A stretch of 64,000 nt of DNA, taken from NCBI RefSeq assembly GCF_014174155.1, contig NZ_JABEQM010000005.1:186001-250000 (forward strand). Direction: 5' to 3'. Of the stretch, positions 1 through 9,828 are shown piece by piece. The position numbers were made by a program, and so were the translations under genes. The DNA is from Gluconacetobacter tumulisoli (GTDB lineage Bacteria > Pseudomonadota > Alphaproteobacteria > Acetobacterales > Acetobacteraceae). Position 1 is the first letter of the stretch, and the number at the start of each line of letters is the position of its first letter. A model generated the notes under the pieces. That model ran no database searches. It worked only from the letters and a program-made list of their open reading frames with translations, and had not been told where the DNA came from.

Positions 1-2213
1 ACCACGGGCGCAATGGTGCCGTAGGCATCGTCCGGCAGTTTCTGCCCGACCAGACGGTCGGTCTTCAGGACCGCAAGGCCGACCGCCACATCCTCGCGCG
101 CCTGGGCCTCGTCCGCCGTGGGCGACATGACCTGTTCCTGCATCAGGCGGTCGTAATCCTCCAGGAACCGCTGCGTGTCGCCGACCGATTGCAGCCGCAG
201 GGACAGGCCGGCATAAGCCAGCCGCTGGCTGGGTCGGGGGGACGGGGTAATCGCGGCCTCATGCGCCACGACCCATCGCGCGCTGCCTACATCGTGCCCG
301 TCCAGCAGCGCGTTCACCAGGATCGCAGCGCGATCGCCCGTGGGATCGGGCTGGTCCGCCAGGACAAGGATCGAGCGCATGTCGTTGGGCGGCAGCGCCC
401 TGATCTGCCGGTACAGGGCAATCTGCCGCGTGATCCGCGCCATGTCGGCATTGTCCGCCGCAGGCGGCAGCCGGGCTATCAATCGTTGCGCCCAATCGAT
501 ATCATGACCGGACATGGCAAAGATGATCCCGGCCTGGAGATTGGCCGCCGGCGCATGGACGTCCTGTGTCAGCCCGGCCATCAGGTCGCGGGCGTCCCGC
601 GTCCGGCCGTCGCGGTACAGCGCCTGCGCAAGGCCCAGGGTCCGCCACGGATCGCCGGGCATCCTGTCCAGCGCCTGGCGCAGGAAGCCGATCCGTTCGA
701 CGTCGGTCCTGGCATGGGCGGCACGGTCCGCATCGTCGGCCGCCTGCAGCCGCGGCAGCAGCGCCGGCCGGTCCGTCGCCAGGCGCGCCATCAGAACCCG
801 GGCCTCGTCCCCCTGCCCGCGCTGGAACAGCAGGTCGGCCAGGTTGAAGCTGGCGTCGGGATCATGCGGACGACGACGCAGCACCTCGCGATAGATCCGT
901 TCGGCATCGGCGACGCGTCCCTGCCGCCGGTCCAGGCCGCCCTCCATCATCAGGACGGCCAGCGCCAGTTCGGGCCGCTGCTGCGCCAGGCGGGCCAGGG
1001 CGGCACGCGCCGCGTCATACTGGCCGTCCGCCATCAGACGGGTGATCCGGACGATGTCGGGATCATCCCCCCCGACCTCGTCAAGGCTCCTGATCGCCGC
1101 GCGCCAGTGCGGCGCGCGCGCCGCGTCCGCCGCGATCGCCCGACGGAAATAACCGCGCGCCACCGCCGGCTGCCGCCGCCGCTGGGCAGTCAGCCCCAGC
1201 CCGCCCAGCACGTCCGCATCCTGCGGATTGACGGCCAGGGCACGCTGGAACGCCGCGTCGGCCGCATCCAGCCGCCCATGGGCCAGCAGCACATAGCCTT
1301 CGGTCCGGTCGTTCCCCTCGTCGATCATCGCCTGGGTGGCCCGCGCCTTCTCCAGCCGGCCGACGATCATGGCGTCGTCGGGATGCAGCGCCAGCCAGTC
1401 CATGTAAAGCGGGATGCTGGCACCGACGATCGGCATCCACGACAGCGTATCCCGCCACGCCCGCACCGCCAGCCCGCGAATGACCGGCGGGGCGGTGCCC
1501 AGCGCCAGCCGGCGCAGTTCCGCCAGCCCCGCCGGACGCGTGACGTCGCGATAGGTCAGGATCTGGGCCAGCGTCAGGCGCGCATCCAGATCGTGCGGAC
1601 TGCTGGCGACCAGCGCCGACAGTTTCGCGCGGGCGTCGTTATATCCCAGGATGGTCCCACCCAGGACACGGTAGTATTCCAGCGCCAGCCCGGGCGGGGG
1701 ATCGCCATTGTGAAACAGGTCGCGGTAGCGAAGCATCGCCGCCAGCATGTTGCCCGATCCGGCAAGGCGGCGTGCCTCCGCCAGCCCCTGGGGATCGACC
1801 GGACCGAACCGCAGCGCCGCGCGCAGGCGTCCCACCTGGTCCGCGCTGCCGCCCGCCCTGACGAGGCGGTCCAGCGTGTTCCGGGCGCTGTCCAGATCGC
1901 CGCCGTCGACCTGGATGATCCCCAGCATCGCCAGCGCGTCCCCATTGCCGGGCTGGATGGCGAGCGCCCGCTGGATGCTGTCCAGCGCCTTGGCGGGCTG
2001 GCGTGCATCGATCCAGTAATGTCCTTCCTCCAGGACCAGGTCGAGAATGGATTCCGCATGCATGCGCCGCGCCTCGTCGGGCGACAGCGCGACCTGCTGG
2101 ATGCCCGCCGCCAACGACCCGTCGGGCGGCCCGCCCCGCAGCAGCGCCGGCGCGTCCTGGGCAAGCGCGGACGCACCCGCGACCAGTCCGCCCAGGAACA
2201 GCCCGCCCAGCAT
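1..2213 (-). CDS. bcsC: Cellulose synthase outer-membrane/TPR subunit BcsC (3' end outside window)
   Basis: Last visible gene of the minus-strand cellulose operon. BcsC is the periplasmic TPR scaffold plus outer-membrane beta-barrel through which the glucan chain leaves the cell; only the TPR-rich N-terminal part (about 737 codons) is seen before the window ends. The frame is open from ATG 2213 to position 1 and reads through repeated helical TPR-like units. The N-terminus MLGGLFLGGLVAGASALAQ is hydrophobic with an Ala-x-Ala cleavage site, but it lacks the basic residues expected before a signal peptide core. Those residues (MGRRRP) lie just upstream in another frame beginning at GTG 2256, exactly one base out of register, so the true start may have been lost to a 1-base insertion in the GGGG run. 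It lies 82 bp after bcsY. The identity is secure from context; the start is not. Confidence 0.85.
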   Translation of the reverse strand, partial: MLGGLFLGGLVAGASALAQDAPALLRGGPPDGSLAAGIQQVALSPDEARRMHAESILDLVLEEGHYWIDARQPAKALDSIQRALAIQPGNGDALAMLGIIQVDGGDLDSARNTLDRLVRAGGSADQVGRLRAALRFGPVDPQGLAEARRLAGSGNMLAAMLRYRDLFHNGDPPPGLALEYYRVLGGTILGYNDARAKLSALVASSPHDLDARLTLAQILTYRDVTRPAGLAELRRLALGTAPPVIRGLAVRAWRDTLSWMPIVGASIPLYMDWLALHPDDAMIVGRLEKARATQAMIDEGNDRTEGYVLLAHGRLDAADAAFQRALAVNPQDADVLGGLGLTAQRRRQPAVARGYFRRAIAADAARAPHWRAAIRSLDEVGGDDPDIVRITRLMADGQYDAARAALARLAQQRPELALAVLMMEGGLDRRQGRVADAERIYREVLRRRPHDPDASFNLADLLFQRGQGDEARVLMARLATDRPALLPRLQAADDADRAAHARTDVERIGFLRQALDRMPGDPWRTLGLAQALYRDGRTRDARDLMAGLTQDVHAPAANLQAGIIFAMSGHDIDWAQRLIARLPPAADNADMARITRQIALYRQIRALPPNDMRSILVLADQPDPTGDRAAILVNALLDGHDVGSARWVVAHEAAITPSPRPSQRLAYAGLSLRLQSVGDTQRFLEDYDRLMQEQVMSPTADEAQAREDVAVGLAVLKTDRLVGQKLPDDAYGTIAPV

Positions 2214-2295
2214 CGTCGCCCCACATGCATGCGCCCACGGGCCGCCGTCGACCCACGCGCGGGGGCGCCCGCCCCGGCCTGGAGGGGGAGGATGA

Positions 2296-3456
2296 CTAAT
2301 GGACACGGGACAGGGCCGAGATGGAGAACAGCACCAGCGCCAGCGTCGTGCAGGCCCCCACCAGGATACCGGCCCCACGCACCCGCGCGCCCGTGGGGGC
2401 CGTATTCTCGTAATCCAGCCCCACCCGCTCGACGAACAGGTAGCTCAGCAGGCTGGCGACCATGGCGATGCCCAGCACGGCCGCCATCGTCCAGCCCTGG
2501 ACCCGAAACGCCATCAGATAGTTCGCAATGACGATCGCGGGCCAGTGCCAGAGATAGATCGAATAGGAAATCACTCCGACCGGCGACAGGGGCACCAGTC
2601 CGCCCCGCGCGGCGGCGGTCTGTGGCAGCAGGATCAGCACGACGACGGCCAGGCACGGAAGCGCCATCATGTAGGACGGGCAGGCATAGTCCAGCCTGTA
2701 GGACAGCGCCACCCCGACAAGGACCGCATAGGCGGCAAGAAAGACCAGATTGGCCACCGTCCTGGACAGGCGCAGGGGCGGCAGGATCCAGATCATCGTC
2801 CCCAGCGAAAACTGCCACATCCGGTCGAAGATATTGTAATAGCCCTGCGTGTCGCCGCGCAGGTGGTCGACCATGCTGAAGGCGAACGACAGCAGGCAGA
2901 TGGCGCAGATCGCCCATTTGCGATGCCGGACAAAGGGCAGGAAAAGCGCCATCAGGAAAATGACGGCGTAGAACTGCATTTCCAGGGACAGCGACCAGGT
3001 GTGCAGGAACGGATAGGCGATGCTCTGCCCCTCGAAATAACCGACATGTCCCGATGCCCAGTTATTCGACAGATAGACCAGCGCATAGGCGCCGTTGAGG
3101 GCGATGTCGGCCCGGTCGCTCGGCAGGACCCACCACAGCATGCCGGCCGATACCAGCATGATCATGCACAGCAGGGCGGGCAGCAGGCGATAGAGACGCC
3201 TGCAGACGAAATTCACCGGCTTGAACGGATGTTGCATGAGCGCGGACCGGCCCATGAAATAACCTGATATGACGACGAAGATGTCGACACCGACAAAGCC
3301 GCCGCGCAGCCATCCGGCATGGAACAGAACCACCATCAGAACGGCCACGCCCCGCAGCCCGTCGATATCGCGTCGACGGTCCGTAGGGAAGAATTCATGC
3401 TGCAGGAGCCGTGTCCAGGACGTCTTCGCAGGGGGCATCACATAACGCTCAAGCAT
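2296..3456 (-). CDS. bcsY: Membrane acyltransferase BcsY (acyltransferase_3 family)
   Basis: A 386-residue multi-pass protein of the acyltransferase_3 (OafA/YrhL-like) family. Near the N-terminus it has the hallmark RRRDIDGLRGVAVLMVVLFH, with the catalytic-type His, followed by a GGFVGVDIFFVISGY-like stretch (here GFVGVDIFVVISGYFM) and a conserved HTWSLSLEMQFY block around residue 150. About ten hydrophobic segments follow. In type II cellulose operons of Komagataeibacter, BcsY is proposed to O-acetylate cellulose, moving acyl groups across the inner membrane. It sits between bcsX and bcsC, with an 87-bp gap to bcsX, and is probably co-transcribed. An internal ATG at 3438 is an alternative start, since neither start has a strong Shine-Dalgarno. 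Acylation of cellulose is inferred from operon context. Confidence 0.9.
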   Translation of the reverse strand: MLERYVMPPAKTSWTRLLQHEFFPTDRRRDIDGLRGVAVLMVVLFHAGWLRGGFVGVDIFVVISGYFMGRSALMQHPFKPVNFVCRRLYRLLPALLCMIMLVSAGMLWWVLPSDRADIALNGAYALVYLSNNWASGHVGYFEGQSIAYPFLHTWSLSLEMQFYAVIFLMALFLPFVRHRKWAICAICLLSFAFSMVDHLRGDTQGYYNIFDRMWQFSLGTMIWILPPLRLSRTVANLVFLAAYAVLVGVALSYRLDYACPSYMMALPCLAVVVLILLPQTAAARGGLVPLSPVGVISYSIYLWHWPAIVIANYLMAFRVQGWTMAAVLGIAMVASLLSYLFVERVGLDYENTAPTGARVRGAGILVGACTTLALVLFSISALSRVH

Positions 3457-3543
3457 GCCGGTGTTCCGTCAGAAGCGATATCGGGGGAAGAAACGAGGCG
3501 GCGGGACGTCCGCCCCTGCTCGGGCAGGACGTCCCGCATTCCC

Positions 3544-4212
3544 CTACAGAGCGGGCGCCCCTCCATCCTTCACCTTCTGCAGCATCGGAACCGTCGCCTG
3601 GACGATCAGGTCGCCCCAGACCTTGTAGCTGGCCGGCGTCGCGTGGATTCCGTCGATGGTCTGGACCGTTCCCGGCTTCATCAGGGCGGTGCCGTCGACA
3701 TAGGCGCAGGGGGCGACCTCGCCTTTCAGGAAGGTCGCCATTTCGGTCGCCCGCGCGTCCGTCTTGCCGTAGCGCGGGCTGTACTGCCCCCAGGTCGGAC
3801 CGATCCAGATGCAGGCGGTCTTGCCGATGGTGTAGGTCAGGGTCTTGACCTGCTGGTCGACCCAGTCCCTGGAAAACGAGTCCTGACCGTACGACGCCAT
3901 CGTATCGCCCAGAACCACCATCACGACATTCGGATGCCATTTGTCAATGAGCGACGAAATCGGCGGCGGCGAGGCCGGCTGCATGTTCGGCGGCCCCAGC
4001 GGTTCGTCATCAACCCGCTGGGCGGCGCCGCAGCCATTGTTGGGATTGGGCACGACCCAGTCCGCCGCCTGCGACGAACAGACGCCGTAGGCCACCACTC
4101 GCGCGCCCTGACGGGTCAGTTCGTCCGGAAGAATGGATAGAAGCGAGTCCTTGAACGTCACGTGGCTGTCCCCGATGATCAGCAACGTCAGACCCGCAAG
4201 AAGGGCACTCAT
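3544..4212 (-). CDS. bcsX: SGNH/GDSL-type hydrolase BcsX
   Basis: A 222-residue protein beginning MSALLAGLTLLIIGDSH. It has the SGNH block I (GDSH, with the nucleophile Ser near residue 16) and a C-terminal DGIHATPASYKVWGD block carrying the catalytic Asp-x-x-His. A conserved VLGDTMA segment lies between them. The family has esterase or acyl-transfer activity; within bcsII operons it is proposed to work with BcsY in cellulose acylation. The ORF is open to 4269, but ATG 4212 is preferred because AGGAG lies 8 nt upstream of it and the conserved block begins immediately. There is a 93-bp gap to bcsAB. The signal-peptide-like N-terminal hydrophobic stretch overlaps block I, so the protein may not be exported. 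Confidence 0.88.
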   Translation of the reverse strand: MSALLAGLTLLIIGDSHVTFKDSLLSILPDELTRQGARVVAYGVCSSQAADWVVPNPNNGCGAAQRVDDEPLGPPNMQPASPPPISSLIDKWHPNVVMVVLGDTMASYGQDSFSRDWVDQQVKTLTYTIGKTACIWIGPTWGQYSPRYGKTDARATEMATFLKGEVAPCAYVDGTALMKPGTVQTIDGIHATPASYKVWGDLIVQATVPMLQKVKDGGAPAL

Positions 4213-4220
4213 ACTCAACT

Positions 4221-4225
4221 CTCCT
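4221..4225 (-). promoter_or_regulatory. Shine-Dalgarno deciding the bcsX start
   Basis: AGGAG on the minus strand, 8 nt before ATG 4212. It favours this start over the in-frame upstream ATG at 4269, which would add 19 residues of non-conserved sequence. Confidence 0.7.
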
Positions 4226-4305
4226 GATTGCATGCGTCCGGCGGATTGCGTCCCCCGGACGGTCGACATGCCCTTCCACCTGCCCCGGGGCGGAAGGACA
4301 TGGCA

Positions 4306-7300
4306 TTAAGGCTCCTCGGCCGGGTCGGCGCTCCCGCCTCTGCGCACCGCGCGGACCCGCAGCCACCGCCATGCCACCAGCGCCAGCAGCCCCGCCCCGA
4401 CGAGCCCGACAAGATACAGCACGACCGGATTGTCGCCGAAATACCAGTCCGGCCACATCCAGAACGGCAGCGACCCGACCGTATAGGACGGGGCGGTGCG
4501 ATAGCTGGTGACCTGGTCGCCGTTCTTGAGCGCCAGGTCACCCTGGATCAGCGGGGCCGCGTGCCTGTCGCGCAGCGCCAGAACGACATCCTGCAGGCGC
4601 TGCGGCGTATCGCCCAGGACCGCGACGACCGAGCGATCGGCGGCGAAGGGCGACTGCGCGCCGATCAGCAGGCCCGCCCCCGCGATCGGCACGTTCAGGT
4701 TCGCCGAAATCCCGTTCCGTATCCCGCCATGGTCGCGATCGCCGAACAGGTACCCCATGCCCGGCAGAGCGATATGCTGCCCAACCGAGATCCGCCCCTC
4801 CGCGACGACATACGGCGAACGCGACAGCAGCGGTTCGGCGCCGTACAGACGATCGGCCGTCGACAGCAGCACGATGTCGCCCGACGGCGGATGACCGGCC
4901 AGTTCGTCGGGATAGGCGATCCGGACCCCGGTCGCCGGATACCATGTCGACGCGCCGAAGAACCCCATCAGGTCGAAATAGGCAGCCGCCGTCGCGACAT
5001 CCGGATTGCGCGGCATGACGATCGTGGTCTCCGACAGATCCGCCATGCGCGAGAAGGGAAAGGCCGCCCCGGTGAAATAGGACAGGTTCGGCAGGGTGGC
5101 GAAATGGCGGCCCCGGCGGAAATCGAGCGTGGAGTCGGAATCGACGCTCATGCGCAGGTCGCCGGGCACACGGCGGCAGGCGCCGTGGTCTATCGGACGC
5201 GCGTCGAAATCGAATTGCAGCCGGTTCTGCCCGAAGACCAGCCACGCCGGCAGCGCGGTCCGGTGACCGATGGCGCCCGCATGCGGATCCATCAGCCGCC
5301 GCGACCATCTGTCCCACGTGCCGGGGGGAACCAGGGAATAGCTCTGCAGGTAATTGTCGTTGAGACGGACATCCAGCCGCGACGTCTCCAGGTCCACGAT
5401 CGGACCGCCGGGCGCGCGGACCCACAGATTCATCATGAAGGGACGGTGCCGCCATGTATAAAGGTCGGGCGGCAGATGGAACGGAAGCGCCAGCGGGGCC
5501 GGCACGAAACCGTCGGCCTGGAGGTCCCTGGCCGGCACCAGCTCGCCAAAGCGCACCGGACGGTCGGTGGGCACGAAGGCCGGGGCGTCATAGGGGCGGC
5601 GCGGCGTCATCGTGACGTCCGTCACGACCTTGGACCCGACCGCCCCCAGCGTGTCCGGCGACAGGACCATCGTGCGCGCCGCGATCTCGACCTCCCGCGC
5701 GTCGCGCCCGGTGACCAGCAGCACCGTTCCCCAGCGATCGTGGGGGTTGGGGATTTCCGCCAGGGTAGGTCCCATGGGCAGCCTGCCGTCCGGATCGGTC
5801 GGCAGGTTCTCGCCGATCTCGATCGCGTTGCCCGCCACGGGGATGTCCGCCGTCACGGGGAAGGACACCGCGCGGAAATCCGCCACCTTTCCGAACCAGG
5901 ATGCGATCACGCCGCCAGCCTGCAGGCTGCCGCTGGTGGGCGACGGCAGCACGATCGGAATCCGCAGGGCCGAGCGCAGGTTCGGATCGAAGAACGGGGC
6001 CGGCAGGCGCGCCAGCATCCGTTCGGGCGCGATCCGGACCGTGGTCAGCGTAATCCGGGACAAGTCGGAAATACGCGCCCACAGGACCTCGTTATACAGA
6101 TCGTTGCAGTCCCGCCGGTACTCGCCGGCAAAATGAAAATTCAGGGTGTTCCTGCCGGCGAAATACAGGGGATTGACGTCGAACGTCAGCGGCCCGAATT
6201 CCGGATGTTCGGGATCGACCTTGATCGTCCCGATATATTGTTCGTTCAGCGTGACGGTGACGGCGCTGGCCTCGGGCAGCAGCGACGGCGACAGCGCGCC
6301 GGACAATGTCAACTGCGCATGGGTCACGACGCGATTGAACGGCACGGCGACGTCCAGGCCCTGAATCGGACTGGACCCCCGCAACGTCAGCGGACCGTTC
6401 ACCGCGCCCAAGTCGCGAAAGGACAGGGTGTTGGTGACCTCGACATCCGATACGCGGTCGGCCGCGGCCTGGTCGATCGCAGGCTGCGCCGCAGGCGCGA
6501 CGTCCCCCGCGTTGGGATCGCCCAGTGGCAGGTCGGATTGCACCGAGGGGGACGACAGGGGCGTCGTCGTCTGTGCCCGGGCCACAGCCATCGCACCCGT
6601 CGCGGCAATTCCGAACGCAATCATGAAGGAGGCAACCGCTCCACACCGGGCGGTACGTCGCGCAGGTTGCAGCACGAGGCTTCTCTTTTCCAATTTTTCT
6701 TCCTTGGCGGCGGCGCCGGCCGCCTTGTCCGTGACGGGGAGTGTCCGTCCCTCATAGCCCGCCCTGGGCTTGAACAGGCCGATGATGCTTTTCAGGACGA
6801 TGTAAAAGCTCCGGATCGGGCGATCCGGCGCGTAATTCGCCCATTCCGCCCAGGCATCGTGACGCCCGAAGACCATGGCCACAACCTGGCGTTCGTCGGC
6901 CAGACCACCCAGGACCCATTTCGCGTGCAGCAGGCCGTCACGCTGACGCAGGATCCGCGCCGGTACCGACACGTCGATAGCGTCCTGCGCGTTGCGATAG
7001 CCGATGGTCACCTGCATCTGTCCGGTCTGCATCTGTTCAGTCTGCGACGGCGTCCATGGCGATTTCATGCCCAGGCCGCCCAGCGAGATGTCGGTGGTCC
7101 GGGTGGTCCATACGTTCCCCGATGCGGTGGTAACCGTAATCGGCAGGACCGCCCGCACGCGGTGCTGCATGCGGGTCTGGCGCGTTTCGCGACCGACCGA
7201 AATGGAGGCCAGTACGGTGAACAGGCTGATTGCGGCCCACACCATGTTCAGCATCAGGGACTGGAAGACCAGACGGTCCTGATGCTGCCAGATCGCGCCA

Positions 7301-8913
7301 ATCACCCCGCGTACCAGCCCCGCGCCGAGAACGGCCGCCAGGATGACGTTCGGATATATCGCGCCGAAATCGAGGAAATCCTTTTCCAGCAGCGTCCCCT
7401 TGGCGGTGACGTTGAAGCGGCCGGATTGCGGCCGCAACAGCGTCATGACCGTCAGGCGGACCAGGAACAGGGCCAGCGACGTCTCGTAGATCTCGCTCCA
7501 GAACGTGTAGCGCCAGCGCCCTTCGATCCGGGACAGGGTCATGATCGAATGTACGATATGCGGCCCCACATAGACCATGATCGCCAGCGGCGACGCGGCG
7601 ACGATGTTCTGGCCCAGCGCCAGGAAGGCCAGGGGCGAAATCAGGAAAATAACCCGTGGAATCGCAAAGAGAAAATGCGACATCGCGGAGAGGTAGCACA
7701 GCCGCTGTTCCCAGCGGAGGCCACGTCCCGTCAGCGGGTTGTCCAGGCGCATGATCTGCAGCATGCCCCGTGCCCAGCGCATGCGCTGGCCGATATGGAA
7801 GATCAAACGTTCGGTCGCCAGCCCGCCGGCCAGCGGTTCGCGCAGATAGGCGGTGCTCCAGCCCTGGCGCTGCATCTTGAGCGCCGTGTGCGCATCCTCG
7901 GTAACCGTTTCGGTCGCGAAACCGCCGATCCCCAGCACCGCGGTACGCCGGATTACCGCGCAGGATCCGCAGAAGAAGGTCGCGTCCCAGAAATCGTTGC
8001 CGTCCTGGATCAGGCCGTAGAACATGTTTCCTTCGGGGGGCACTTCCTCGGCCGCCGTCAGGTTCCGCTGAAACGGATCGGAGGAATAGAAATGATGCGG
8101 CGTCTGCAGCATCGCCATCCCGGGTTCGGCAACCAGCCATCCTACCGTCTTCTTCAGGAACCCGCGGGTGGGCACATGGTCGCAATCGAAAACGACCATC
8201 AGTTCCCCGTCGGTGACGCTGACGGCGTGATTGAGGTTGCCGGCCTTGGCATGCCTGTTGTCGGCACGGGTGATGTAGCCTGCCCCGACCTCTATCGCGA
8301 AATCGCGAAATTCACGGCGCCGGCCATCGTCCAGAACATAGACATTCAGCTTGTCGGCGGGCCAGTCGAGATCCAGCGATGCCAGCACCGTCGGCCGCAC
8401 TACCGCCAGATCTTCTCCATAGGTCGGGATATATACGTCAATCGTGGGCCAGCCGTCCTGATCGGCCGGCAACGGATACGAACGGCGCCGCAACGGCCAT
8501 ACCATCTGGAAATAGCTGAGGCACAATATCAGCAGGGCGTATATTTCGGCCAGCAACAGCATCATGGACAATATCGCCTGGAGCCAGTTCCCCCATTCGA
8601 TCGTCGTGTTCAGCCGCCAGGCCATGTACCGCATCGACACCAGCAGCGACAGCGCCATCAGGTAGCAGTTCGCGGCACGCCCTTTCCGGCGTTTCACGAG
8701 AAGCATCAGGCCGATTGTCCCGATGGAAAGCAATCCCTGCTGGTACAGGCTCAGCTCGACACCTCCCACGACAAGCATCATGCCGATACCGAGGGCCGCG
8801 ACGGCCATCGAGACGAACGGAGAGCTGAGAAACCTCTCCGTCGTCGCAAGACCATTTTCCATATTCACATCACGCATCGCAGCCGTTCGTTTCGAACCCA
8901 CATCGGAAAGCAT
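4306..8913 (-). CDS. bcsAB: Fused cellulose synthase catalytic and periplasmic subunits BcsAB
   Basis: A 1535-residue BcsA-BcsB fusion. The N-terminal half is the GT2 membrane synthase that polymerises UDP-glucose into beta-1,4-glucan: N-terminal TM helices, a first Asp in VLDDGRRREF near residue 195, FDCDHVP (DxD) near 240, VTEDAHT (TED) near 340 and QRMRWARG (QxxRW) near 378. A PilZ c-di-GMP site follows near 580-620 (RHRVRAVLP and DISLGGLGM). From about residue 740 the sequence switches to BcsB: a basic/hydrophobic stretch (MIAFGIAATGAMAVARAQ) that looks like a retained signal sequence, then the periplasmic carbohydrate-binding region and a C-terminal TM helix (VVLYLVGLVGAGLLALVAWRW). Fusion of A and B is typical of the second cellulose operon of Komagataeibacter. 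ATG 8913 was chosen; ATG 8877 and 8862 are possible internal starts. First gene of the bcs operon. Confidence 0.95.
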   Translation of the reverse strand: MLSDVGSKRTAAMRDVNMENGLATTERFLSSPFVSMAVAALGIGMMLVVGGVELSLYQQGLLSIGTIGLMLLVKRRKGRAANCYLMALSLLVSMRYMAWRLNTTIEWGNWLQAILSMMLLLAEIYALLILCLSYFQMVWPLRRRSYPLPADQDGWPTIDVYIPTYGEDLAVVRPTVLASLDLDWPADKLNVYVLDDGRRREFRDFAIEVGAGYITRADNRHAKAGNLNHAVSVTDGELMVVFDCDHVPTRGFLKKTVGWLVAEPGMAMLQTPHHFYSSDPFQRNLTAAEEVPPEGNMFYGLIQDGNDFWDATFFCGSCAVIRRTAVLGIGGFATETVTEDAHTALKMQRQGWSTAYLREPLAGGLATERLIFHIGQRMRWARGMLQIMRLDNPLTGRGLRWEQRLCYLSAMSHFLFAIPRVIFLISPLAFLALGQNIVAASPLAIMVYVGPHIVHSIMTLSRIEGRWRYTFWSEIYETSLALFLVRLTVMTLLRPQSGRFNVTAKGTLLEKDFLDFGAIYPNVILAAVLGAGLVRGVIGAIWQHQDRLVFQSLMLNMVWAAISLFTVLASISVGRETRQTRMQHRVRAVLPITVTTASGNVWTTRTTDISLGGLGMKSPWTPSQTEQMQTGQMQVTIGYRNAQDAIDVSVPARILRQRDGLLHAKWVLGGLADERQVVAMVFGRHDAWAEWANYAPDRPIRSFYIVLKSIIGLFKPRAGYEGRTLPVTDKAAGAAAKEEKLEKRSLVLQPARRTARCGAVASFMIAFGIAATGAMAVARAQTTTPLSSPSVQSDLPLGDPNAGDVAPAAQPAIDQAAADRVSDVEVTNTLSFRDLGAVNGPLTLRGSSPIQGLDVAVPFNRVVTHAQLTLSGALSPSLLPEASAVTVTLNEQYIGTIKVDPEHPEFGPLTFDVNPLYFAGRNTLNFHFAGEYRRDCNDLYNEVLWARISDLSRITLTTVRIAPERMLARLPAPFFDPNLRSALRIPIVLPSPTSGSLQAGGVIASWFGKVADFRAVSFPVTADIPVAGNAIEIGENLPTDPDGRLPMGPTLAEIPNPHDRWGTVLLVTGRDAREVEIAARTMVLSPDTLGAVGSKVVTDVTMTPRRPYDAPAFVPTDRPVRFGELVPARDLQADGFVPAPLALPFHLPPDLYTWRHRPFMMNLWVRAPGGPIVDLETSRLDVRLNDNYLQSYSLVPPGTWDRWSRRLMDPHAGAIGHRTALPAWLVFGQNRLQFDFDARPIDHGACRRVPGDLRMSVDSDSTLDFRRGRHFATLPNLSYFTGAAFPFSRMADLSETTIVMPRNPDVATAAAYFDLMGFFGASTWYPATGVRIAYPDELAGHPPSGDIVLLSTADRLYGAEPLLSRSPYVVAEGRISVGQHIALPGMGYLFGDRDHGGIRNGISANLNVPIAGAGLLIGAQSPFAADRSVVAVLGDTPQRLQDVVLALRDRHAAPLIQGDLALKNGDQVTSYRTAPSYTVGSLPFWMWPDWYFGDNPVVLYLVGLVGAGLLALVAWRWLRVRAVRRGGSADPAEEP

Positions 8914-9828
8914 CCCTGACTGACACTTTCCTTCCTTCCCCTACGCGTGCACTGCACGTTGCCCGCTTCCGATACGCGGCGCGCACCCAAGAGCCGCCCC
9001 GACAGCCCGACCTCGAGAGCGTCGCCGCAAGCCGATTTACGCCCCCGACCGCTTGACCGGAGGGACGCAAACCCGCATCGTCCTGGCGCATCAAAACCTG
9101 CGTACCAACGGCCCGGCCACGGGACCACACCGTTGCGCCTCATGTACGTGCGGAGATACCCCATCGTAGCATTGCCCCCGCAATGAACCTTTATTTAATA
9201 GTAATTAATCCATAACGCAAAGGAACGAATAGCCTTTCAGGGGGATGGACAAATGCCGATAAACCCTATAAAGGCGAAAAAATTTTTTTAAATTATTTCC
9301 AGATCGATTCCCGCCTCGTTGAGATATGGCGGGTCTTCCCCGATATTATTTAAGCAGGGGCCGCTTTCCGGGAATCCCATAAGTAATGCCGATACCATCC
9401 CGGATCCTTCGGCATCTTGTCCCCCTTCCCGACCATTTCCCGCGCGGACGATTTTAAAGGGACGCAAGGTGCCCGATGGATTGTCGACGTTGCATATGAC
9501 GCATGCGGGACAACGGAGTCCCCCGACCAGAAAAGACAGTGCGGCATTACGCCACGCCCGTTGCCGAAAATCCGGCGAGGCCGGTTTAAAATTCGTCCTG
9601 CTGGGCAAGAGCCCCCCAGTGGCACGCCCATCGTATTTTCCCACGCATCGGAGCGCAGCAGCCTTATCGGCCATGCGCGGAGAAGCACCGGAAAAGCGCG
9701 AACATCCGCACAGGGCATACCCGACCATGGATGTCGAATACGGACCGCGCTACAAGCGGCACCTCGCCTTCCGCATCTGGGGACAGAAACAAATATTGCG
9801 CAAAAGGATCCAAATAAAACCGCGACAC
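8914..9828. other. Divergent intergenic region upstream of bcsAB
   Basis: About 915 bp between bcsAB (minus) and the GT87-like gene (plus). Several open frames exist but none looks like a conserved protein. Positions 9186-9300 are strikingly A+T-rich for this genome, with runs such as TTTATTTAATAGTAATTAAT and AAAAAATTTTTTTAAATTATTT. This is the likely location of promoters for both directions, though no specific promoter or operator can be assigned. Confidence 0.5.

Noticed and set aside
189-2531. 780-codon plus-strand open frame over bcsC/bcsY
   Set aside because: Antisense to two recognised genes with coding-like third-position bias; no conserved sequence.
4228-8919. 1563-codon plus-strand open frame opposite bcsAB
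   Set aside because: A mirror of the GC-rich bcsAB codons, with Arg/Pro/Gln-rich sequence and no domain; the minus-strand BcsAB motifs are unambiguous.
9319-9828. 170-codon N-terminal extension of the GT87-like gene
   Set aside because: No hydrophobic or conserved sequence and base composition unlike the gene body; the family begins near 9829.
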